A stretch of 64,000 bases of DNA from Mikania micrantha. Taxonomy: Eukaryota; Streptophyta; Magnoliopsida; Asterales; Asteraceae. Within the stretch, counting starts at the first letter, position 1; the number at the start of each line of letters is the position of its first letter. The notes beneath the pieces were generated by a model. That model saw nothing but the letters and a program-made list of their open reading frames with translations, had not been told where the DNA came from and ran no database searches. The DNA lies in NCBI GenBank assembly GCA_009363875.1, contig CM018691.1:37859446-37923445 (forward strand), written 5' to 3'. This document shows, in pieces, positions 29,641 to 40,382 of the stretch. A program made the translations under genes and the position numbers.

Positions 29641-30043
29641 AAAACCTCAATTCAAAAACCACAATTCGAAAAACCACAATTTGAGAACTAAAATTTGAAA
29701 ACTATGTTCTCGAAATACAACTTATCAAATATAACTCCAAGAATGAATTTGAGAACCAAATAATATGTTCTCGAAAATACAAGAAAACTTTGAGAATGGA
29801 AATAGGAAATCAGATCCGAACATGCTGGAGATTGAAAATTTAAAAACAGATCCTATCAATCTCGTAAAATTTTATGCTGATCCAATTAACACTCTATCAG
29901 TTCGAGAATGACTACACCACCGATTAAACACCCTATTTTGCTAAAAGCAATTGAAGAACACGAAGAACACAAATCGCAAAAATTTCAAAGCACCTTTTTC
30001 TTGCAAAATCAATACCAACTATGAGCCACAAACAAGTTCTAAG

Positions 30044-30056
30044 GCTCTGATACCAA
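30044..30056 (-). other. Copia-2 primer-binding site
   Basis: Minus strand TGGTATCAGAGCC lies one base inside the 5' LTR, an initiator Met tRNA match. Confidence 0.9.
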
Positions 30057-30057
30057 T

Positions 30058-30456
30058 TGTTAGTCCCACTACAGGATCTAAAACTGATATCGATTAACAA
30101 ATCACACGTGAGAGTGCAGAATGATATCACGTGTGTGCAAGAACAACAACAATGTTTAAAACAAGATGATGAATGAATAACGGTTAATCTTTATTGATTG
30201 CACTCGGTTTCAAGAACCGACTGGTACAAGCTGGTGAAACACAAGAACCTAAGAAAAAAGTCACGAATCACTCAAATGACTCCAAAAATGGGTATATATA
30301 TTACCCTTAACAGACTAGGCCTTTCGGCCCAAACCCCTAAGCAAACCGAAACAACTAAACTCGAAAGCCTTTTAACTATAACTCGTGAACCCACAACCAA
30401 TTCTAGAACACTAACATCAGCTAAGGAAACATCAAAACTCAATCTATATCCCAACA
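30058..30456 (-). repeat. Copia-2 5' LTR (right copy)
   Basis: 399 bp, paired with 11592-12002. The TATA candidate is TATATATA at 30293-30300. TSD GAGTA follows at 30457-30461. Confidence 0.9.
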
Positions 30457-30461
30457 GAGTA

Positions 30462-31355
30462 CAAAAAACATAACGCTCACGCGAGGCCCTTGATATTGTA
30501 GGGACCGTGTAGCAACCAACCACGAACTCCCAGACTTCCAGCATCAAGATTCAAAACTCAACTATGAGTTCACAACCCCATTTTTTACTATTTTTGTGTT
30601 ACACAACTCGGGGTGAAAAACATCATACAACAATTACTTCTTTTACTATGCTATACATTCGCATGGATTGTCCATAAGTTAGTCGGATTGTTGATTGCAT
30701 GAGACATTGGTAAAACAACGTGTAAGACCCATCCTAATTAACTACACAATCATTAACTCATGGATTTGAACCAATGAATATATAGTGGATAGTACTATTT
30801 GGGTTGACACCCCCATTCATTCCTAGGTTGAACTTGCTAGCTACAGTCGCATCAATGAGGTTGTCATTTTAATTAATGAATATTTCCATTTACATATTTC
30901 ATGACTTAGGTGAGTCTAATGACTAGAAATAGTCACGGGAATTTAGTCGTAGGCTTGGTTGTGGACTCATGTAGATTTCATTCCATCATACTTATGATTG
31001 ACATGTTATATAATAGCATAGCACAATAGGATGTTGATCCTACAAAAAGATTTATTGAGTCTTCAAACTTGTGATCTTACCAACTTTCTAGTTGACCATT
31101 TTCTCATGTTTTTCGCAGAGCTGAGAACCAAGTAAGCATGCAGGCACAACTTTTGATTAGAATGGAAGATTGCTTATTATAGCATTTGTTTATGGGCCAT
31201 ATTTTGAAATCTTTAAATTTGTAATAACTATTTAGACAATTGGGTGTAACTTTTGGATACAATATTTGGAATGCATACTCTATCGAAATTAAGCTCTCAC
31301 AGATTCCTATTTCATCATAACTCCCGTGTTTCCCCCAAAGGTGGGAGTGTGACAT
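30462..31355 (+). repeat. Possible relic of a gypsy-1-type LTR
   Basis: Short stretches resemble the gypsy-1 LTR in the same order. A CACGCGAGGCCCTTGAT-like block near 30478 compares with 39632. A GAGTTCACAACCCC...CTCGGGGTGAAAAACAT pattern near 30566-30621 compares with 41078-41130. The segment ends GTGTGACA at about 31355. Divergence is heavy and the left end is not defined. Copia-2 would have inserted inside it. Confidence 0.3.
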
Positions 31356-33428
31356 TGATCATTTTGATCACAAGCACATTAGCAAGTGGCACAAGAAAAG
31401 CAAGAAAGCATAATCATATTGTTTGTATTGCAAGACGGAAAGTCATGTTCAAATTCCTTGAATCCATGACAAAGAAAAATGAAAGAAAGTGTAAGTTGGA
31501 AGAAAGAAGGAAAATTCGACAAACTTGAAAAACAAAACATGCAATAATGTTGCAAGATCAAAGCATAATGGTTTTAAAGCAAGCATGAAGACCTTGTAAA
31601 GTATGAGCAAAGCAAGTTAGTGCATAAAAAAAACCTTATTAGCAATTAACAAGTGGGACAGAAACTGGTTAGCAAGATGGATAGATGCAAGTACCAAACA
31701 AGAAGTAAATAGACTTATGTGACTCGATCAAGTAAGTAAGAGCAACCAAGAAAGAATTGCAGGTGTTGTTTCTTTTTTGTTTGAAAAAAGGAAGAATCAA
31801 GTTCGAATTGAAAACTTAAACTTGGATTAACAATGGGGGACGGGTGTGATTGTTGGCCTTAATTGTCATATCCAACTTTAAAGTGTCAAGAATGAAATTA
31901 GTTAAAAGCTAAGTTAAGAGTTAACTATGTATCTATTTATTATAGAAGGATTAAGTATGCATATATAGTAAATTAGAAACTATTTTTGCACCTTGTTGGT
32001 CATATATTCCCATGACCACCATTGTAAACATATCGGAATGAATGTTGATTAATTGAAAGTGTTTAAGGTTAATCCCGTTTTTCTATTCATTACTATTCTT
32101 GTTATGTTTTGACGACTTGTAGTGCTACGGTATAGTTAGCGCTAACATATTAATTATACAAATTCTTACATGCGTTCAAAACCATAAATATTAAATGTCA
32201 CAAAATTTTAATTAGAAGTCTTAATTTTAGTTATTAAAGTCTAATTTCTTCATCTGTCATAACTTCTAACTTATTGTTTCACTCTTCACACATTCTCATT
32301 GTTTCCAAGCAAACCTACCACGAAAAAACAATTCGGCTGAGAAAAAGCTAAGTGGGATAAAACAAAAGAAAATGACAGGACTATAGCAATTCGTATTTCA
32401 TCTTTAACATATCAAACCCAAGTTTTCATAGAATGGGTCATACCGTTTAATAAATCTCAGAGTTGTCATAATCCTTAATATATATCATGAATTAATGGAC
32501 CAAAACATTCATCATACCTCATATATATGTCTAATAACTATATTAATATAACATAATTACATATTACAAATCAACAGACATTTGATCTTTTAACACATTC
32601 AGATTAAAAGAAATATCTAATGAGCTAGATTCAAATGACAGTATAATACTAACCATTGCTGCACACAGCGTTGTGGCCCGAAGTACAAGATATAGCTATA
32701 GTCTAGGATCAATCTATCTTCTAGGATCAGTCTAACCATTGGCCCATTATGTGCGATGAGGTGTTGGCACAAACTCACCATCCACCAAATACAAATATAT
32801 ATTTTAGGATGAGTCTATATGCCTTGTAACAGATATAGCTAAGTACTACGAAGTATATAAATATAGAAATAAAATGAGATGCCGCACTGTGACGTTGGTG
32901 ACAAGTCATTGATGCTATAATGACAAGTCTATGAAACACTTATAGATAGAGTTGCTCATCGTAGTTCAAATGACAAATTATAATAATAAATTCAAATTAA
33001 ATATATATATATATAAAGTCATATAATTTCAAGCAGAAACCTAATCAAACAAAGGTAATTAATATAATTTCAAGCAAACACCTAATTAAACAAAGGTAAT
33101 TAAAACTATGTGTAATCACTTAAAACACTAATAAAAATAAATAAGAATATGAAATCTAACATAGTTCATGTAACAATTTAAGAAACAAAACAACGGTTAT
33201 AAATAATCAAAGTACATAACATATTCAAAGTACTTATACCTGAACTAGTGCATCAGGTTAAACCAGATTCATAATAGAAAAAATTTTCAGATTTAACTGT
33301 ACCTTAAGTAAATAAAAAACGAATCAATCTACGTTGATTGCAAGTGATATGACAACCTACATTTTAATTTGTACTTTGAATTATGTTTACTAATTTTCAA
33401 TATCTAATTCATTATATTATTGGAAGCA
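31356..33428. other. AT-rich interval, nothing recognised
   Basis: No ORF with family character and no clear element end. A short AT dinucleotide run lies at 33001-33016. Confidence 0.6.
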
Positions 33429-34190
33429 TGTTGGATCGGGTTATAACTTAAACACAACACTTACAATATTTATCTTCTACAAGATTGATAGATACGGAAT
33501 CTCTATCAATCTTCTTATCTTCTAAATGAATAATATGCAATGAAGAACAGAAGAAATTCTTTCAATATCAAAGAATATTTCACTCAATTGCAAATGTTAC
33601 AAGTTAGTAAGCAAACGACACTAGCAAGCTTTCTTTATCTAGGATACAAGTGATTAGATTTATACTAAGAGCTTGCATTCTCGTAGAAATACAAAGTTGC
33701 ACAACTAAATAGAAAACAAATGAATGCTATAACTAGTATATTGTTGTAACTTGATAGGCCAAATTACATTAATTACAATTAATACAAATAACTTCTTTGA
33801 CTTTTATATTAATTACTTATACTACAAAAGGCATTAATGTTGAATGTCTTCTGCTGTTCTGATGAAAGTTTTTTGATGAGAATGTCTTCTGATTTGCTCT
33901 TGATGAAGGAAAGCATCTCTGAACCTTTCTTCATTAATAAAGACATCATCCGAAGGATCTTTTCGGAAGTTCTTTGTATCAGAAGATCTAAGCATTATTC
34001 AGAAGCTTTGTGTTTGGGATGTGAGGTATCCCATCTGAAGTATTCAGTCTTCCAAAGATCTAACATATCTTCCGGAAGACTAATGACTTTGGAAGGATAG
34101 CCTTATCCTTCCGATGCTTATCTTGGACTTTTTGAGATGAGGCCAGGAGCTTGAAGAAGTTTGGAAAGCACCAGACTTTAGATCTTACGA
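33429..34190 (-). repeat. Copia-5 LTR: minus-strand LTR of the copia-1 family
   Basis: The + strand starts TGTTGGATCGGGTTAT, the complement of the copia-3 LTR end. It shares the CTTCGGAAG-type palindromes and ends near TTACGA, where TTACA is expected. It is more diverged than the copia-1 and copia-3 LTRs. The polypurine tract complement TCTCTCCCTAAG follows at 34191, so this is a 3' LTR and not a solo LTR. Confidence 0.8.
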
Positions 34191-34192
34191 TC

Positions 34193-34753
34193 TCTCCCTA
34201 AGCTGATGCTTCCAAAACTTCATTTTATCTTTTCAAAAAATTCATTAGGAGTCCTTAGAGTTTTAGCTCTGCCCTTGGTCCATCTTGTGGCAATCTTGCC
34301 ATTTGGGTGATTGTCAGGATTGAGGAGGGGAAGATTTTCAAGATCAAATACCACTATGACATCAACGCTTTGGAGGTTTAGCAATCTTGCCTATTGTAGA
34401 GTCAAGATGAACATGTTACCCTTTGCACTGAAACTCCACTCTACATTAGGAAAATAACATCTAATGGGTTCTGGAGGTTTGTCAAATCAAAGGGCCATTC
34501 TTCCTCAGAATCATCTTGTGGCTCAAATTCAGAAATCTTTTTTCTTCTAGCCATAGACTTTTTTTTTTGTTTTTTTAATATTTTAAAATCGTTCACCTTG
34601 ATCTTGGACCTCTAGTTTTGCCTCTCCCTCTTCTGCTCCTGTAGCTTCCTTGAATGCTACTATCTCAATAGTGGTTGTCTCTTCAGTTCTCCTCCCATCT
34701 TCTCTTGTGGGTTCCTCATCATCAGAAGTTGTGGATTTTTGTCCTATTGACTT
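34193..34753 (-). pseudogene. Copia-5 ORF3 C-terminal remnant
   Basis: The minus strand carries the same C-terminal sequence blocks as copia-1 ORF3. These include an Asp-Leu-Glu...Leu-Pro...Asn-Pro-Asp-Asn block near 34350-34310 and a basic Met-Ala-Arg-Arg-Lys-Lys patch near 34555, with stops and indels between. It ends abruptly at 34753, where the 300-bp repeat begins. All else of this element is missing. Confidence 0.7.
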
Positions 34754-35053
34754 CAACATATCAAATAAGTCACTGTCTTAGGGTCACGTTCACCCTCTGC
34801 CAGGCCGGTCGTCACCACCCACTTTCAGTCAATTGATGAACTAACCCTCTTAAAATGACATCATTATCAGGGCTATTCCTCCCCGAGCGAATAGGTAAAA
34901 TCTCAACACTATGAGACTGACAAAATACGACTCTATTAGTCAGATGCATAAGTTATAGTCACATTCCAAAACAAAGTTTACATAATTATAATAACATATA
35001 ATTGATTATGTGCCAGCTCAAAACATATTTGAAATAGAGCGTCATAGAACTCA
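34754..35053 (+). repeat. 300-bp direct repeat, left copy
   Basis: Matches 57478-57777 over exactly 300 bp with roughly fifteen differences and no net indel. It lacks LTR-type TG...CA ends. The left copy stops precisely where the copia-3 5' LTR begins. Confidence 0.88.
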
Positions 35054-35852
35054 TGTAAGGACAATCAAGGCTGATGCTCACCAAAACATCTCTCAAACTA
35101 GTCTTGGGCTCTCAAGACAAACAGCCTTCGGAAAAGAAGAATTAACCTTCGGAAGAACTAATGCTTCCAAAGGATAATTCTCTTCTTCTGAAAGCTATAC
35201 AGCAACCTGAATCTTCCGAATCCCTCCTCTGCACTTAGAAGCTCAAAGCACTCAGAGCTTCCTTATCGACTATCAGCTGCTTCCAAGACAAAGACTTCCA
35301 AAGACTTTCTCTGACAAAGATTCCGGACACTTATAGAAATAATCAGAGCTGATTTCTCACATCCAGATCAACAAAGAAGACATTCAGATGTTAGTCAGTA
35401 GCAAAGAAGATTTTTCAGAGCTACAAAGATACAAAGCATTTAATGCCTTTTGTTGTTAAGGTATTTATTGTAAAAGTCAATGGAGTCTTTTGTATTAATT
35501 GTAATTAATAAGGCTTGGCCTGTCAAGACCATAACAGATACTAGGTTTAGCATACATTTGTTTCTAGTGTTTTGTCCAGCTGTGTATCCCTACGAGGATA
35601 CATCTGTAGGTTTTAGTATATAACCCTTCACTTGTAACATAGCAAGGCACGAGTGTGTGCTTGAGCTGTAGAGTCTTGTTCACTTTACCCTTGAACGAAA
35701 TATACTTTGACCTTGAATTCAACTTTATTTGTGTATTATATTTGTTCTGCAAGTGTGAGTGAGTTGAGTTGATAGAATCTTCCGCATCTATCAAGCTAGG
35801 TAGAAGATTGCTTGTAGAAGTGTTGTGTTGAATTACATAACCCGATCCAACA
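35054..35852 (+). repeat. Copia-3 5' LTR (799 bp)
   Basis: Begins TGTAAGG, ends CCAACA, and is followed by the PBS. TATA box TATATAA at 35617-35623. CTTCGGAAG-type palindromes are concentrated at about 35125-35300. Confidence 0.92.
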
Positions 35853-35854
35853 AG

Positions 35855-35866
35855 TGGTACCAGAGA
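35855..35866 (+). other. Copia-3 primer-binding site
   Basis: TGGTACCAGAGA begins two bases after the LTR. It fits the initiator Met tRNA 3' end with one mismatch in the first eleven bases. Confidence 0.88.
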
Positions 35867-35957
35867 CTTGGCTCTTCTACTTAAGCAACTAACCATTCTT
35901 AAGTTACCAGTTGTTCATCTTCTACTACTCATTGCTTCAAGCTTCCTCTAAGTCAAA

Positions 35958-38633
35958 ATGACAACTATCAGTAAGCACGATACTGAGAATGGTACTCTCA
36001 ACAAACCTCCCATGTTCACACCTGATGACTATGATACATGGAAGGTTAGGATGGAAGGTTTCATCAGGAACCAAGACTTCAAACTCTGGAAGTCAGTTCT
36101 TGAAGGACCATTCATTCCAACTTTTGCTGTTGCTGGAGCTGGTGGAGCACCTGTTCTAGAAGAACCATCTCTATATTCCGATGAAGACTACAAGAAGATG
36201 GAAGTTGACTCAAAGGCACTATGGTTGATCCAAATGTCCATTCCTAACTCTATCATACAAGCATTCAAGAAATGCAAATCTGCTAAAGAGTTATGGAACT
36301 CTTTATAGTAGATGTATGAAGGGTCTGATGATGTGAAAGAAAACAAGAAAGACATGCAGCAACAAAAGTTTGAGAACTTTTGTCAAGAGAACAATGTAAA
36401 GATGGATTCTCAATATCTAAGGTATGTTCAACTTGTTGATGAACAAACAGTTGTAGGTGTAAAGATGAAGAACCAAGATGTGATCAGAAATTTCTTATGA
36501 TCTCTTCCACACGCGTGGAACATTTATTCTGTTACCATCCAAAGAATAGAAAATCTTAGAACTCCGAAGTTAAGAGAACTCTTTGGTATACTGAGTGCTT
36601 ACCAGATGGAGATCGATGCTCAAGAACCTAAACAATCCTCTTCCGTTTCAAAGTTATCAGCCCATATACCATTCAAACTCCACACCTATCATCACCTTTC
36701 CAGAAACACCAAAGCTATCTTCATCACACTCAAATTCATTTTCTAGTACAACCCCACTGCTCACCTCTAGTCAGGGAGCATTCATGGCTGAAGAAACAAA
36801 CTACTTTCATCTCTGTCAAGAAGATCTAGATGGTATTCCTGCTGATGATCTGGAAGAATTGGACATCAACTACCAAATGGCCATGATATCCTACCAAGCA
36901 AAGAAGTTTTGCCAAAGAACCGGAAGACATTTTAAAAAGCACAACATGAAGACTTGGTTTGGTCTGGATAAGTCCAAGCTAAAATGCTATAACTGTCAGC
37001 AACTGGGCAATTTTGCTATAGAATGCAAGTCTCCAAGCTCCCAGTCATCTACATCAGCTCAGCCAAACTACCAAACATCCAAGACCTCAAGCTATTCAAA
37101 CAATGCAAACATTGCGGAGCAGCATGACTTCTCTGATTGGAGCTTTCAAGTGGAGGAAGCATCTGCCTCAAACAATACATTGATGACGAATGACTCCACC
37201 TTAACATTTAAGGTAATAGATGACATGTGTACTCTTGAATGTCTTGAAAAATTAAATGCATATAAAAGATTCAATGCGCAAGTCTGTGATGAACTTGAGT
37301 CAATACAAGTTGTTAAAAGAAATTTTTTTGAAGCTGAAAGAAATTATAAAGAAAAGATTAAAGAGTTGGAAAAGAAAATTTCTAGGTTTAGAACATGAAG
37401 ACACTAAACAGTCAAATAAACAAACTTTTGGAAAGACTAACAACTTCTAAGACAGAACTTGTGTTGGCTGACTTATACAGAGACAGATTTCTCAGTTAGT
37501 GAGAGAAGTTTGAGAAACTTCTCAAAATGACCGAGATACCAGATTTGGTAAAGAAGAAGGGTGATGGGGTAGGATATAACAAAATGGAATCTCCATCTAC
37601 ATACACTCCAACAGTAAGAGATTAAATGTAAACCTGAAACAAATCTTGTGTATGATGAAATTCTTGACATACATAAGATTCAACGAGAAAATGATTCGCC
37701 TGATGTTAGCCCTACACAATCAATCCATTCCTCTGAGGATGATACTCCTAATGTTTTTGAAAAACTAAAATCAGCTACAAAACAAAAGAAATGAAATAAG
37801 AAAACCACACCATCTTTTGTTAAAGCTAAATATGTAAAAACTGGAAGTACATCATCAAGTGAATATGTCACTTGTCCATCTGACAAGTCACATAGGGCTA
37901 AATCAGGAAACAGAAATGCTAGCACATCAAAGGTTCAGGTAAATCACTCCAACAAAATTAATGTTGGAACACTAAAGTAAGGATAGTCAAGTTCAGTGAA
38001 ACATAGCTCAAGTTCCCCCACAAGAAGGAACTTTCAGAAATCAACCAAAGTTCAGCCAATGTGTCTAATGTGTGGAGACGTGGATCACTATGCTGCTAAT
38101 TGCTTCTTTAATCCAAGAAGCAGAACACATTTAAGACCAAGAGGGAGAGAAAAATACAATGGAATTTGGAGTAATACATCTCAGGTTTCGGAAGGTCAAA
38201 AATATGCTTCCGAGAGAAAAAGAACAAGCATGAAACAACAAAAACCATCAGAAGCATCAACCTCCAACAACAAGATAAGAAGTCTTCCGACGTAAGGAAG
38301 CCTTTGGAAGCAAAAATTAGATTTACCTCCGACAATACCAAGAAACCCTTCAACCTCGGAAGAAAAAAAGCAGAAGAAAGAAAACAGTTCAAGACCATGA
38401 CAGAAGGAAAAGCCAGAACCACTTCAGATAGGTTCCAAAAGAAAGAAAAGAAACACTTCCAATCAGTTCCAAAGGTCAACAAGTTCTGGAGGAAGAAAGA
38501 ATCCATTGAACAAATGGATCCTTCAACAAATTCATCATCAGCACCACCGAAAATGATATCTAAGAAATTCACCTACAATGATGCAAATGGAAAACCCAAG
38601 ACCACATGGGCTTGGGTTCCCATCAGAAAGTGA
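35958..38633 (+). pseudogene. gag: Copia-3 gag
   Basis: ATG at 35958. The N-terminal part resembles plant copia gag (UBN2-like): Trp-Lys-Val-Arg-Met-Glu near 36040, then Leu-Trp-Asn-Ser-Leu near 36290. Stops at 36306-36311 (TAG TAG) and 36498-36500 (TGA, a likely CGA change) interrupt it. Frameshifts occur between 36650 and 36780, near 37382, and before 38304. The first zinc knuckle is at about 36987-37028; its sixth residue onward is altered but the Cys residues remain, and Asn replaces the usual His. The second knuckle is at about 38060-38102. The ending Trp-Val-Pro-Ile-Arg-Lys and TGA (38631-38633) matches copia-1. This copy shows the N-terminal gag region that copia-1 loses to the window edge. 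Confidence 0.85.
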
Positions 38634-38653
38634 TCTAATTTTCATATGTGCAG

Positions 38654-38701
38654 GGACAGCAAGACTCAAAAAGCAACTTGTGGATAGTTGACAGTGGCTG
38701 C
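38654..38701 (+). pseudogene. pol: Copia-3 pol, first codons up to the gypsy-1 insertion
   Basis: It follows the TGCAG at 38649-38653 and reads to the protease Asp-Ser-Gly, where gypsy-1 enters. The target duplication GCTGC (38697-38701) covers the Gly-Cys codons. The gene resumes at 51717. Confidence 0.85.
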
Positions 38702-39484
38702 TGTGACAACTAGTACCTGACCGGCCGGCAAGTCCGTACGGTAGGTGTACTTGCAAACAGTAACTATGTGTACATACGTGATTGTAAACAGTACTTGTAT
38801 TAACAGAATTCTAAATACAAGAACAGTTGTACGTATTTTCGTGTAAACTTAAATACTGAAAGTACAACACTCATTGGAAACATTAGTTGTGTGTATTTAA
38901 GTGAAAACCTAAGTACAGTTAGCACAACAAAACATGAGAAACAACAGTTTCAAACAATCATCAGAAACAAATCGGTTGCGATCTGATATCCATAGATGAC
39001 AGGAATCAGATGGCCGACATTTCAATGTGAAAACAATGTGATAACATGACGTTTAGTTGAGTCCGACAGTGAGGAAACACAATTCAAACATAATTCACAG
39101 TGTCGTTTCAGAATAACGAACTGACAGTGTGTTTGCGTGGGTGACGATTCACACAAACACATCTGTGAGTTTAACATTCTGAAATGATGACTGGAAAGTA
39201 GAAAACAAAAGTCAGAAAGCCAAACCATCGACGTCTTCGTTCGAATGACGATTCGAACAAATACGCGCGATGGTGACACGATTTGACGAAACGACAACGA
39301 AACACGACACGAACGAAACTAAATTAATAAAATTAAATAAATAACGTTTTACAATTTTGAAACTCATCAAAATAAAAAAAAATTAACTTCTTTTAATTAT
39401 TACAAATTAATTACGCGTAAAATTCCGAATACGCGACGAAAACGCGAACCGAGCAACCGAAACGAACCCGGAAACCACACTTGA

Positions 39485-39492
39485 TATAAAAA
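39485..39492 (+). promoter_or_regulatory. Gypsy-1 LTR TATA box
   Basis: TATAAAAA followed by a CT-rich tract; repeated at 48706-48713 in the 3' LTR. Confidence 0.6.
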
Positions 39493-39913
39493 CTCTAAAT
39501 GAGAGTGTTTCTCTCATTTTTCACACCCACATCTCTTTCTCTCTCTAACAAAATCCGGCTACCACCATTTTTCACCTTCAAAATCCCATAACTTCTTCAT
39601 TTCTCAACGGAATTGAGTGATTCTCGAACCCACGCGAAGCCCTTGATGTCCTCTACATAGAAGTACAACAAATCTGGAGTTCTAACCGGCCAAATTTGAG
39701 GTATGAACAAGGAAAGATCACGGAAAATAGGGTTTTCTAAACCCACTACTCAACACACACACATAACCGGCTTCCAACTCATTTCTTCGAACCAGGCCAC
39801 ATCGGAAAACTCTTTATGGTACATCATCAGTATGGGAATAGTGCTCTGACCAGGCGTGATCGAGGAAAAGAAGGGGGCTGCAACAGGTTCGCCGCGGGGA
39901 GTAATGGCCAAAC

Positions 39914-40382
39914 CCTAGGGCGCCGGCCGAACCCTGCATGCAGCCGAAGCCACCCACCACCGAACCTTCCTCGGTCAGCCGAACCATGATGCTGTCCACG
40001 AACCCTTTCCGTGCTCAGCCGAACCATTTCGAGTCCCGAACCTTGTTGCCACTGGTGTGCTGTGCGAAGCAATTCAACTGCCGAACCCCTCTAGTGCATG
40101 GCCGAACCTTGGGTGGGGCGAATCTGCTTGACTCTCTCACGAACCTTGGATGACAGAGACGAACCTTCTATAGCCGAGTGTATCTTTCACACCCGAACCC
40201 TCACCCGAACCATATACGGCCGAACCTCCTTCTCAGTGATAGCCGAACCAAAAAGCCGAACCCAGGGACTACAAGACTATGAGCAGCGAACCATCACCCC
40301 ACGAACCCACATGACCGAACCCTTAGGTTCGTTAGGGAGCATAACCGTCCGAACCTTTACCCACCTACTGGCCGAACCTTCG
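39914..40382 (+). repeat. CCGAACC motif array
   Basis: About twenty copies of CGAACC, mostly CCGAACC, irregularly spaced 10-45 bp apart, nearly all in one orientation. Only the first five remain in the 3' LTR (about 49161-49257), where a 430-bp deletion removes the rest. Confidence 0.85.

Larger units (their letters stand above)
11592..30456 (-). mobile_element. Copia-2: second copia family, minus strand, interrupted by gypsy-2
   Basis: Terminal repeats at 11592-12002 and 30058-30456 share sequence, both running TGTTAG to CAACA-type ends on the + strand. They are flanked by perfect 5-bp duplications GAGTA (11587-11591 and 30457-30461). On the minus strand the order is LTR, PBS, repeat-rich leader, gag, pol, ORF3, PPT, LTR. 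Pol lacks the integrase and most of the reverse transcriptase. Gag is split by the 11.9-kb gypsy-2. The LTRs differ in length (411 and 399 bp) and carry many substitutions, so the insertion is clearly older than gypsy-2. The element is dead. Confidence 0.92.

Noticed and set aside
34754..35053. 300-bp repeats as LTRs of another element
   Set aside because: No TG...CA ends, no PBS or PPT beside them, and the left copy ends at another element's LTR.
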